From NCBI GenBank assembly GCA_930367205.1, contig OV884011.1, positions 38,205,754 to 38,269,753 of the forward strand: a DNA stretch of 64,000 nt, written 5' to 3'. This stretch comes from Acanthosoma haemorrhoidale (Eukaryota; Arthropoda; Insecta; Hemiptera; Acanthosomatidae). Below the pieces are notes generated by a model, which was given only the letters and a program-made list of their open reading frames with translations, was not told where the DNA came from and ran no database searches. Of this stretch, positions 34,840-45,437 are shown one piece after another (positions within the stretch are counted from its first letter, which is position 1; each line of letters starts with the position of its first letter). A program made the translations under genes and the position numbers.

Positions 34840-34935
34840 TCCTGATTCTCCCACTATTTATCTTCATCTCATTGGTCTTTTAAGAATTTATCAACAGTCC
34901 TGCAATAGTCATATTAATCTGTAGATCCTTAAGCT
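34840..34935 (-). pseudogene. Possible relic of a non-LTR reverse transcriptase
   Basis: The minus strand reads GLLINS-stop-KTNEMKINSG, which resembles the GLxIN..KTKxM motif that follows the catalytic YADD of LINE-type reverse transcriptases. Stops and frame changes surround it and no other RT motif is certain. The match is short, so this is tentative. Confidence 0.25.
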
Positions 34936-36200
34936 CTTCATGTTTTGATAACTTAAGGCTAAGGCTTTTCAGCAACACTCATGATTAGCAGAAACATGCA
35001 TATTGAAGTATCTTACAGTAATGATTTTATCAATAAGTTGAAATTTCTTTTGTAATTCTATTCAATTTTATCCGACTCATACTTCGTATTTTAAGTAAGC
35101 TCTATTTTAATTGAGAATTGTAACTAACTCATGCTAGGTTTTTTTGAAAATAGATTCTACTGTGAATTACTCTTGTATTACACCTGCCATTGGGCGTAAT
35201 GTTCAAAGTAATATCTATAATATAAAGGTGTCATATAATTCCTTAAGGGCTCGGCTCTACAAATCAGTCTTTTTATAATTTTTTCTTCATGAAATTTAAT
35301 GTAATTTAGTTAAATTTATGGAATCTTTACATTTTATGGTAATGATTTTGGATAGTATAGAAGTTTCTCTGTTTATAGCATAGATGTGAACCTACATGTG
35401 ATTTGCATACCGGAGTTTAGGGCTAATGTGTCATTATTCCAGCCTAAATAAAATATTTTCCAAAAGTAATGCAGTATTATCACAAAACATACTATAAAAC
35501 ACAAAATGGTCATGAATAAACTGAAATGACAAGAATAAACAAAGAACTTAACAATTTAATGAAGCAAATAACAATTATATTCATTATTCACAATTGTTGG
35601 CTTATTTACACATTTTTTTTATTCTAAGTACATCTCATGGAGGTTTTCCTAGGACAATACACCATAATGCATGTTTCTCACTGGGTTGCATTTACTCCAA
35701 TATGTGTACATGAGAAAATATCTCTGGTTAGGCCAACATTCCCTAGAAGGGGATATACAAAACAAGTTTTTAGCATGTTTGTACTGAATGTAACTGCAGG
35801 CAGTTTATTTTATTCAATTTTACTACAGTCGATTCACTATTAGAAACAACATAAAGTGGACACCATGCTCCCAACTCTCTGAATTCTATTTGGAAATTTT
35901 CCCCTTCCATGTATATAACCTAGTTGCAGTTGCCCACCAATTGTAGCCCTGTGAATAACATTCTTCTTTATTAGTTAAAGCTTTTAGATTTGTTTACTCA
36001 ATTGGGTTTGTGTATGCATTGGTCAGTTTTGACAATATGTAAAATATTGTTAGTAATTTTTTGCTTTTAGAAGTAATTGTTTTAGAAATAGATTATTATA
36101 AAAGTTGAAATTAATAACAAATAAAACTATTGGAAAAATTTCTTAATATATATACATATATTTAAAACAAACAGTATCAAAAGATTACATATTTTTAAAT
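34936..36200. other. Intergenic DNA, no gene seen
   Basis: AT-rich, no motif or repeat recognised. An open frame at 35637-35843 has no recognisable domain. Confidence 0.4.
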
Positions 36201-36204
36201 TTCA

Positions 36205-37090
36205 CTGTGTTTTTCTTTCTTTTATTTTGTTTGTTTATACCACTGTATCGGGTCGCCCCAAGGGGGGAGGACGCCCACTGCAAGCTAGGGTCTTCGATCC
36301 GGCCGCTGTTCAGCAAGCACCAAGAAAGAGATAAAATTGGTGGACCTGTGGTCTTTGACCTTTGCTCTGGTGGCCTAAGACTGCGGGCAGCTTTATTTGT
36401 ATTGATCTGTTTCCATAAGATCTTAGAAGATGTGCCCCGACAGTGCACTATGTTCAGGAGAAGAGGAGCAGGGTAGGTTATAATAAGTTTTATGTGGCCT
36501 TAGAATGACCATAAATTCACACTCGGTATCTAAGGGTAGGTGAAAACAGACTGGATCACTGGGAAAGACGCTACTAGGTAAAGTTTGTAGGGCCCCAGTA
36601 GACCGTCGTCCACATAGAAGAGGTCTCTTCCAAGGAGGTGCTAGTTTTAGTGAGACGAATGCACTGAATCCCTCTAGGAAGGTGTGGGGTCGGAAACGCC
36701 AGACTAAAACATAGCGAGGTTAGGAAAGAGAGATGCAGAGTTGTTCAATGAGAAAGCCTTGGTTTGAGTAGAGCAGCCGGCGCCAGTGCAGAGAGAGAGC
36801 GAGCGAGCAGTGTTCTTCAGGTTCCAGGAGTCTGTGTCAAAAACCCCAAATCTGGGCCTTATATAAGTAGGTCAGAGGCGTGGATACGGATACCCCCGCC
36901 GCGCTCCCTAGTGGGCTTCAGCTGTATCATGCACTAGTTTCCCCCTCTCTTAACTGACACCTTTTGAAGGTTATTATTATTAAAACATGGAAACATCGGT
37001 GGATATTTTCTGGGCGTAGAAGAGGGGAACTTCTATTTATTCATGGTGAAGAAGGTGGTACACCACACTGTTTTACAGAGGATAAAACCG
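36205..37090 (-). mobile_element. 3' end of a Gypsy-like LTR element: ORF tail, polypurine tract and LTR
   Basis: Read on the minus strand from about 37,090 there is an ORF tail with KFPSSTPRKYPPMFPCF (stop inside the frame), then a polypurine tract AAGAGAGGGGGAAAC (36951-36937), then an LTR-like block. This opens AGTGCATGATACAGC, carries CTTATATAAGG near 36,865 and is distinctly GC-richer than its surroundings. The order protein tail, PPT, AGT-starting LTR resembles gypsy-type elements. I see no target duplication and the left boundary near 36,205-36,245 is approximate. A diverged relative lies at 59.56-60.42 kb. Confidence 0.5.
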
Positions 37091-38440
37091 CTGATATTTC
37101 TTTGCTTACACTAATATTCTAGAGATAACTGTTAATGTATGAGATGTTTTAATCTTAAGTTAAGAATTTATCTTTATGAAACCTCGAATATCTTTTCTAC
37201 GATTGCTTAAAAACGGAGTATAAGTAATAGAAATACTTGGAATTTTATCCTTCATCAAAAAAAGTACAAACTAGTGTAGCTTCATCCACTGAAGAGTTGT
37301 AATGAAAATTACAAGAGAAACATAAATTGTATGACAGATTAAGAAATATAAAGCCAGGAGCTGGCTGGGAATGTTCGAGAGGAAAAACATTACTTGGGGT
37401 AGGAGTGCCCTCCCCTAACGAGCTCTTGTTTCTTTTAGTGACTTGACTGTAGTATATTATTTGTTACCATGATGAATGATTACTATTGTAATCACTCTCA
37501 ATAATTGAGTTAAGTTTTATCAGATTTAAAAAGCCAGGTATACTTCTTCTCTGCCTGGAAAAAGTAGTTTTCAGATAAAATTCAAAGTTTTTGATACATG
37601 GGTAGTATGTATTATTTTACTGTGCATATATGGCGATTGTAATATTGTATTATTGAGAAATTTAGTAGACAAAGCCATTAGGAAGCATTTTTTAAAACTT
37701 GGGCAGTGGGTAATTCATTAAGGATCATTCTTGAGATGCCAAGAAATACTTTCTTCTTACTTTTCTTGGGCTTGCCACTATTGTAAGTTAACCTGATTAT
37801 TAGATCATTGGGTTATTACTTAGTGGGACCAGAATGTATTACTGTATTTTAGGTTGTGAATTAGTATACCTCATTTTAATGCTATGACTGTCAAGAATAA
37901 TTTAGCTGAAGAAAATTTAAATACTTCATGTTGATCTATTAATTTTTGTAGTTACAGTTGAAGAATGGGTGAAGTGGGGGGGGGGGAGATTAAGGCAGTA
38001 AACTGCAAAAATTGTGTTATGCTCATGATATATTGGAATCGTTTATTTAAAATTACAGTTGTTGGTGCTTATGAGGTGTAAACTCACGCCCTTAAATATA
38101 GTAATTTACTTATGTAACAGGCAAACACTCCAGCAACATATAAATAGTAAGTATTATGAAAGATTCTTTCTTAATTAATGTTTTTTAGTTATATTCACTT
38201 AAGTTTCTTCTGTTTATTTTTCTATTTCGATTAGATCTTGTAGATTAGAATGTTTTGTTTATATTAGTTCTGATAGTTTATTTTAATTTTGCTGTTTATT
38301 TTACCATATTTTCTATTTTATTTTAGTTTTGTTTTTTATAAGATTCCCTGTACATATTTTTCTTATTTTTAGTTTTTAATTAACGTTCATTTTATATAAA
38401 TTTCTTAAAGGATATCAGAATGTTATAATTGTTTGTTTGG
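37091..38440. other. Intergenic DNA, no gene seen
   Basis: AT-rich with a poly-G run (about 37,976-37,987). Nothing else recognised. Confidence 0.4.
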
Positions 38441-39265
38441 GGGAGTGATTGAAATAGAAGTATTATGTATGTAATTACAGAGAAAGAAATTGCAATGCAT
38501 GAAATAGATTATAGGGAGCAACTGCAGTAGAGAGAAATAAAGGTGAGAATTGGGTGGGCATGAATCAACAAGTGAGTTGGGTGGGCATGAATCAACAAGT
38601 GAGTTGGGTGGGCATGAATCAACAAGTGAGTTGGGTGGTCAGATATTAGGAAAAGTGGAAGAAAGCGAATTTTGTGGGGGGATATTGTTAAAGTGGGCAG
38701 AGATTAGGGAAAGATATAAGATCCTTAATTGGGTTAGTTGCTTAAAGATAATTAATTAGATGGATCAAGAGAAAAATATGTTGTTAGTTGGTTGGGGGGG
38801 CAGAAAGAATGTGGTATTAACTATTAATAAGTGTAAGTGGAGGGGACACATGTAATGGGAAATGGTTAATTAAGTGATTAGAGGCAGAGTTCGTTAATTA
38901 GTCAGATTAAGGCTTGGTTGGGGGCAGGAAGGTAATAGTAACAGTTAATGAGGTGTGAAGGTATTTAAAAGAATAATTGGATGTGAAGACATTAAGAGTT
39001 TGTTTAGTAGGAGGTATTAAAAGTTTATTTATTAAATGGGAGGTATTAAGAGATCTAGTTAAACGAGTAAGTACTAAGAGAATTAGTTAAGTTGGTATGA
39101 GTATTAATTAAGTGGGAAAATATTCACATTAACAGTCTTAGTTATGTTGGCAGAAATAAAGAATGAGAAATTTGTTGATTGGGCAGAAAGAAGTAAGATA
39201 GTTTAATTAATGGGATGATTTAATTATTTCATTAATTTAGTAAAGGTTGCATTATTTCATTAAAT
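38441..39265 (+). repeat. Purine-rich (A/G) low-complexity region
   Basis: About 0.8 kb with strong purine bias on the + strand and recurring words such as ATTAAGTGGG, TTAGTTAAG and GGGCAG. It may be an eroded minisatellite surrounding the clean 27-bp repeat. No coding motif. Confidence 0.5.
38552..38645 (+). repeat. 27-bp minisatellite, three perfect copies plus a partial
   Basis: The unit GGGTGGGCATGAATCAACAA plus GTGAGTT starts at 38552, 38579 and 38606 with no difference; a fourth partial copy begins at 38633. Confidence 0.95.
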
Positions 39266-39412
39266 GCCAAAATAAATATGTGTGTGTGTGTAAAATACAT
39301 CCTTAAAAGTGTTTGTCAATGATATTGAACACTGCCTATGACTATACAGGGTTATTTTTGATGTTATATGGTCTACTTTCTTCCTGGAAATTTTTTTTTG
39401 TTTAACTCTATT

Positions 39413-39590
39413 TTGCATTAAATTTGCATAGTGATGTTTTAAACTGATTAAATGAACTTTGTGTTAATTATACAATTATTCATAACCGTTAAACTCAATT
39501 TCTGCATTTAATTCGCACAGTGATGATTTGAGCTGATGAAATAAAATATGTGTTAAATAGATAATTATTTGTAATTTTTGCAACTATATC
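39413..39590 (+). repeat. Two-copy degenerate tandem duplication, about 89-bp unit
   Basis: TGCATTAAATTTGCATAGTG at 39413 recurs as TGCATTTAATTCGCACAGTG at 39502, and matching sequence follows in both. Confidence 0.6.
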
Positions 39591-42500
39591 TGGATTAAAA
39601 TCAATCACAGATAATTTTTAATTTTTCTCGATCTAAGTAGCCTTTTATATATCTCACTCCAGAATAAGGTATTTGGTAATCAAGTTACAAACAATTTATT
39701 AAACAAACGGGTTGTGTTATGGTAAGACTATGGTGCTATGGATCTGTTATCTTATTTATGAATTTACAATCCGTTGTATGTGGTAATGATCAATAAAAAA
39801 CCTTGAAAAATTTATCTAATCAGTAAATCTCACTTTTTACTACTTATTAAGTGCTGGACTGGAATTATTTATTACTTGTGTAAAAAAATCAAATTAATTT
39901 TAATTCATTGAGAAGTTTTAAAACTTGAACCTTATTAATTTATTTAAATGAAGTATTTTTATCGGAATCCAATTTTATGTTAAATTACCGTCAAGAATAA
40001 GTTAGAAGTCAACTAATCTTTTTAAAAATTTTAAGATTTTAATTTCAGGGTTTCTAAATAAATTTATTTTGTTGGTGTGTTCACGGAAGAGAGAGACTAA
40101 TTAATGGTAAGTATGCTTTAAAAATCTGTTATTAATAAATGTCGTAACATTAATGTTCGCATACACTTTTTTTCCTCGTACTGTTATGAATTATTCAATT
40201 TTTCATATTGAGTATACTCTAATGATGCCAATTGTCTGATAAATTAAATTAGGTACTTGCCTAAGAACGCTTGATGAATCTATTATGTTCATTCATTTTT
40301 TCCACTTATAGTTAAATTTATGCTAATTTTTTTAAACGAATATGTATATTAAATATTTTATATTTTCAGACCAAAGCATTCTTGATTGAAGACAATGCCA
40401 TTTTTTTTCTGTCTCTTAGCACAGATTTTATTTTTATTTAAGGGAACTTAAAACACGCTGTTGCGTTTCAAGCATCCATTTTCCTGTTTATTGTTATATA
40501 TTGTCATGCTAGAGTTCTACTTCACAATGGAGTTTTTCAGAATAATTGAAGATGATGTATCCTTGATATACTGATTATATTCCCTTAATTTTAGAACAGC
40601 CTACGACAACGACACTGTTGATTAAGTGAAACTTGAAGACAGTTATTGGATATAGATATTGATCCAAAATTAGTGAGATTAGTCAAATATACCATATAAG
40701 TATCATCTCAATGAACCCTTAAGTTTTGAGACAAATGTCCAAGATAAGAATATGTGCTTTCTTTCTTGCTCTTAAATATAGGGTGTAGAAATTAAGTATT
40801 CAAACTAATGGGGTATGTTTTTTAGCCAAACAATATCAGATTTAGGCTGTTAGCCCAGATATGAGTTAAGTCTTGGTCTTCTCTTCCTGGTGAATGTAGT
40901 GAGGATTTATGACATATTAAGTGCCACAGATGTAATCCAGGAGATCAGAAAAATAATTCAGTGTAAGACTTGTTGATGTCACCTTGGTTGGATGGAGACG
41001 AACTAATGTGTCTACATAACTAAAGCTAATATAGATAATCTAGATAACTGTTAAAGGGAAGACAGAACTCTAGGTTGAGTCGTAATTTTTAAGAACAGGT
41101 TATTTTGGGGAAACTCCTTACTGCTTGTCCATGGTCCATGAGTGAGTAATAAGTCCTCATGGTTTAATGTTCCTTCCACTGTTACGCTTCATGCGAACAA
41201 TTCTGCAGAGCTGTTGATCTGATATCCAATGCAACATCAGGGCTTTTGTCCAGCCGCTGATGCAAACTGTAATGCAAAAATATACAGCTGGGCCAAGGTT
41301 ATGGTTGCCAATATACTAGCATAAATTAAATGCTAAATTAGCCCATCATAGGCACATGGTGCCCATTCTAGTGTAGTCCATCCTCCATCCTTAATGGCTG
41401 TATATATTGCGATTGTGAATGGCTCGAGCCCAGAAGATCTCTACATTACTCTGCTATATATATACACACACATCTGCTGTACTCCCCGCCAAACAATAGT
41501 TGCATGTGTGCCCAGTCATTTGTTACCACCTCAGTGCTATAAGACTGCTGCTGCCCATTACCAGGGTGGGGATAGGATGTGTAAGAATCCAGTTTGGGAG
41601 AAATAAGATCCACTGACAGGGTTACTTAAAGCAGGCCTGTTTGTCCTCCCATAAGGCCCTACAGGAATAAGGAGGAGTGGTCCGTAGAACTTCCCACCAG
41701 TACCATTTATAGAAGGAGGCCTTAATTAGGCATGTTTTAAAATCATTATCCTTAATGGATCAACTTGATAGGAATAAAATTACAAAAGAAAGTATTTTAT
41801 GCTAGTGTTTAATACACTGTTGTTGTTAATAATATACTGTTTTCAAAAATATGGGGCACATTGAGAGCAGATAGCATGACACATCTGATTTCTCCACTTA
41901 GTATGACTAAAGTCATATCCCGTGCAACTTATTATTTGGAAAAGTAGCCATGAATCACAATGAAGCATTTGCACAGAGCACTCCCCAGAAATGTGCAGTG
42001 AATTTTTAATTATCTCAGGTATGATTTCCAGCTATACAACTAAATATTATATTAAAATTAATTATAGCAGTGCTATAATACCATTTTATTATGAAATAGT
42101 TATCAAATAATAATAAAAATTTTATCTTATTATTGATATTGATCTGTACCTCTTTATTTTCTCAATGAAAATTTCTTGAAAAATATTTTAAATTCGAAGC
42201 GAATGGATTTTGACACATTGATGTTAAATTAACTTTTTATGAGCTCTTTAAAGAAGAAGTGGTGTAAAGGGCGTTAACTTTACCATTTGATACAACGAAA
42301 CACTATTATGAGAAATGTGTATTAACGACAAGACCTGTTATGTTTGTCATACTATTCCTATATGTGCTTGATAACAGTTAGCAATATGTTCCGAACAGAA
42401 ATATAAATCATTCATGCTCATTAAGTATTGTTATTTTGTTTTGCTCAAAGTGATGGCTTTTATGATTCGTGTAATAAGGCTGAAGTTTAAATTTTTAGCA

Positions 42501-43650
42501 AAAGAATTAAGGTCAGAAAATTGAAGTGTTGTGATTTTTTTTTAATACGGTTTAAAAACTGTTATTATTTTTAATAAGCAAATTATGGGGGAATGAAATG
42601 AAAACACCCATAATCTGTACTAATCTTATTTCAATCTATTTTCCATACATTTACTCTTTATCATTATTTCAAAATGTGTTACAAGTACTATAATTCTATT
42701 CATTATTGATTTTAGGTTTTTTTTTAACTAAATCAATATTAAGCCTGATGATGAATTGACAAATTATAATGGGACTGTTAATTTGCCAATGTTCTGACGG
42801 TTGGTTGATGAAAGTACTCTTGTCTGTAATGAATGATCAAAGATGTCTTGTTTATTAGCTAGATCGTTTAAAACTTACGGTTCAGGACCAAGCCTACAAT
42901 AGTATCAATTTAAATCTTCTTGAGACATTTGACAATTAACGAAGAGTTCATTAGTTATTTTTCTCCAGACTATTAAAAGTAGTGTACATCATGATCTCAA
43001 AATCTTCATGTACTGTCGATTGTCAATTCAGTGCTTTTTAATAGAATTTTCAGCTTGCAAGTATCAGCTTAGCTGGTCATCTTTTACGTCTGTGGTGATT
43101 CCATATATTTCATTAATTTATTTAGTATCTTTTTAATTATTGAGACTTAGATGTTTTATACTCTACCGCCTACACTTACCTTCATGTTGCCTTAGATGAA
43201 ATTTGTTCTGTAAACGATATATTCTCCCAACTTTATTGTTGACAACAACTGGGATATAATTTCAAGGATGGTTAGAAGAAACATGTGTGACCAGTAGAAT
43301 AATGCAAGGTTCAGAGTAGATGCTCATGTGACTCCAATCAGTGATACTATTGAGATATATGGATGACTCCAGACTTGCATAAAAAAGCTCTAAGAAAAGA
43401 TAAGGGCTAGGGCCACTAATTTATAAGGTAGCTAAGGCTCCACATCAGGATAACGGGTTTAAGGGGAGGAGAGGATTAGATCTGGTCAGCTGGAAGATCT
43501 GCATCATCAGACAGAAGCAGAGCATTCCCCGATCCTGGACTTAGTTATAAAGAAGAAATGAGATGTAACACCATTTATACTGAAGTTTTAAAAATGAAAG
43601 GGCGAATTATCTACAGGATACTACTTTATTATGGTATATTACAGGAAATT
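39591..43650. other. Intergenic DNA, no gene seen
   Basis: AT-rich, with a somewhat less AT-rich patch at about 41.1-41.7 kb. I recognise no domain, repeat end or RNA gene. Confidence 0.4.
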
Positions 43651-43652
43651 AT

Positions 43653-43807
43653 GTCAGCCTTTTAAAAATCAGATTATTAATTTATTTTTTCATTGAAATT
43701 ATGCTTCAGTTGATTGTGGAATTTCGGTATTGGATAGTACAGAATCCAGAGGTTCCTTCTAGACAAATTATTATGCCAGAAAGCTTTTTTATTGAAGGAG
43801 AAAGAAA
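43653..43807 (+). repeat. Dispersed direct repeat, copy 1
   Basis: About 155 bp beginning GTCAGCCTTTTAAAAATCAG and including TTTCGGTATTGGATAGTACA. It matches 45288-45437 at roughly 90% or better, with small indels. Confidence 0.85.
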
Positions 43808-44126
43808 GTGTAGCTTCAAATTCCATTCTTCTCAGTTTTCTTAGCTGTGCACCATTTTTCATTCAAAGCATTGTTGGATGCCAGCTTGGTCGCTGACAGA
43901 TGGTCAATATAGGCTGCCTTAAGAAAATCTTTCTCTTCCAGGGCCTCTAGAACCCTGTTAGCTCAAACAATTTCCTATATGAAAGGACCTATGAGGGAGG
44001 GTAGCCCTTATTTTTTTTTTTTATTTATTTTTTTTTTTTTTTCCTTCCCCCATTGAGTTAGCCTTGGCAGAAGTAAAAAAGACTGTCCTATTCAGAAAGT
44101 ATATCATAAGTCATCATCGTGATGTA

Positions 44127-44380
44127 CAAGGGTGATTCAAATATAAATGGTAATTTTTTTTTTTTTTTTATATTTATTGATTAATAATATACTCAAGTGA
44201 AACCTTAGATTATTATTAGCATATTATCCTGCACGCTCAACACACTTATACCAATGATTTGTAAGCTTGAACATGCATTCCTTCTTTAAAAAAAGTTTAA
44301 GGGTGGGTTGTTTACCAATTATGTGCATGCTCCTTGATGTCTTCCTTCTGGAGCTCCCAGTACAAAAAATACATTTTTTG
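44127..44380 (-). mobile_element. Truncated, decayed mariner-like element (3' end)
   Basis: A TA at 44125-44126 is followed by CAAGGGTGATTCAAATATAA, TIR-like sequence. On the minus strand at 44228-44268 the sequence reads KLTNHWYKCVERAG, which fits the WxKC(V/I) segment close to the C-terminus of mariner transposases. Frames are broken elsewhere and no opposite end is visible, so this is a one-ended remnant. Confidence 0.45.
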
Positions 44381-45287
44381 CATACATTTGTACATCTGAA
44401 AAATTAAGTTTAATTCATTTTTGTTTTTTAAATTGTTAGTTTCTTTTAGGGTTTCTTTCTTTCAGCCCATCTTAAAAAACATTAAACTAAAATGAGTGGG
44501 TTATATAATCCCTAATGTGTATTTCGTCTATGGCTCACCTAATTTGTACTAAAATTGTGTTAAACATTTATAATTTTTTTGTGACCTTATGGCTTTGTAA
44601 GCCAAATAGTGTTAACCTACCCTTTCCTTGAGAAAATGACTGGCTTATAACTTCCCAGTTGGCTCTTGGCTCACTAATTTATAGTAGGTCTACAACTTCA
44701 TTGTAGACCCGTTGATCGTGACTTTATGCTTAAACAGCTGTTGATGCTTAACTTAACTACTGGGTCATGGCTTTGATTGAAACCATTTCACGTATTAATT
44801 TAAGTTAAATATTTAGATGAAGTTATAGATTTGTTTAATAACATTATTTACTATTTTAGGTTAGTGTAAGAATTTTCCAGCCACCACAAAAGATTTTTTA
44901 TTGAACTCCATGTCACTTAGTTGTACTTATTTAGATTCTGGCTCTTACCGATACTAATTACATGCCTTCGAATATTTTGAATCTACATTTAAAAATAACT
45001 AATTACTTAAGATAAAAACAAACAGTTAAAGTAAAAAGTGCGCTTCCTTCCATAATTTTATTAGTTTTTTTCTATACCATTACATTAGCTACTAAGTTTA
45101 AAAGTAATAAACCTATATATTTTCAGATAACTATATTAATACCAGGTACACAATGGTTATTGCTGCTAGTTTCATTATATCTCACGAGGTGTAATTTTCT
45201 GACAAAATGCATCTTTAAAAAGGAGTTTATTTTCAGTCTACTCTCTCTAATATCTACTTCATAATGATGGACTAGTCGAACAGGTTT

Positions 45288-45437
45288 GTCAGCCTTTTAA
45301 AAATCAGATTATTAATTTATTTTTTCATTGAAATTATGCTTCAGTTGATTGAATTTCGGTATTGGATAGTACAGAATCAGAGGTTCCTTCTAAACAAAAT
45401 ATTATGTCAGAAAGCTTTTTTATTGAAGCAGAAAGAA
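45288..45437 (+). repeat. Dispersed direct repeat, copy 2
   Basis: Second copy of the 43653-43807 sequence, same orientation, 1.6 kb downstream. A weaker partial match may occur around 47,640-47,700 (TTTTAAAAATCAGA and TAGTACAGAAT). Confidence 0.85.

Noticed and set aside
35637..35843. 68-codon ORF with hydrophobic stretches
   Set aside because: No family resemblance, no splice or poly(A) context; AT-rich DNA yields such frames by chance.
36185..36476. Two overlapping ORFs in GC-richer DNA
   Set aside because: They lie in the LTR-like block and read through non-coding regulatory sequence.
36245..36959. Solo LTR bounded by TGTATC...GACA with a target duplication
   Set aside because: The flanks (ACCAC and CCTTT) do not match, and the purine tract plus homology to the 59.6-kb copy place the LTR start at AGTGC inside this span.
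38550..38759. Small protein with repeated GGHESTSEL motifs
   Set aside because: The repeats are just the translated 27-bp minisatellite; no other coding evidence.
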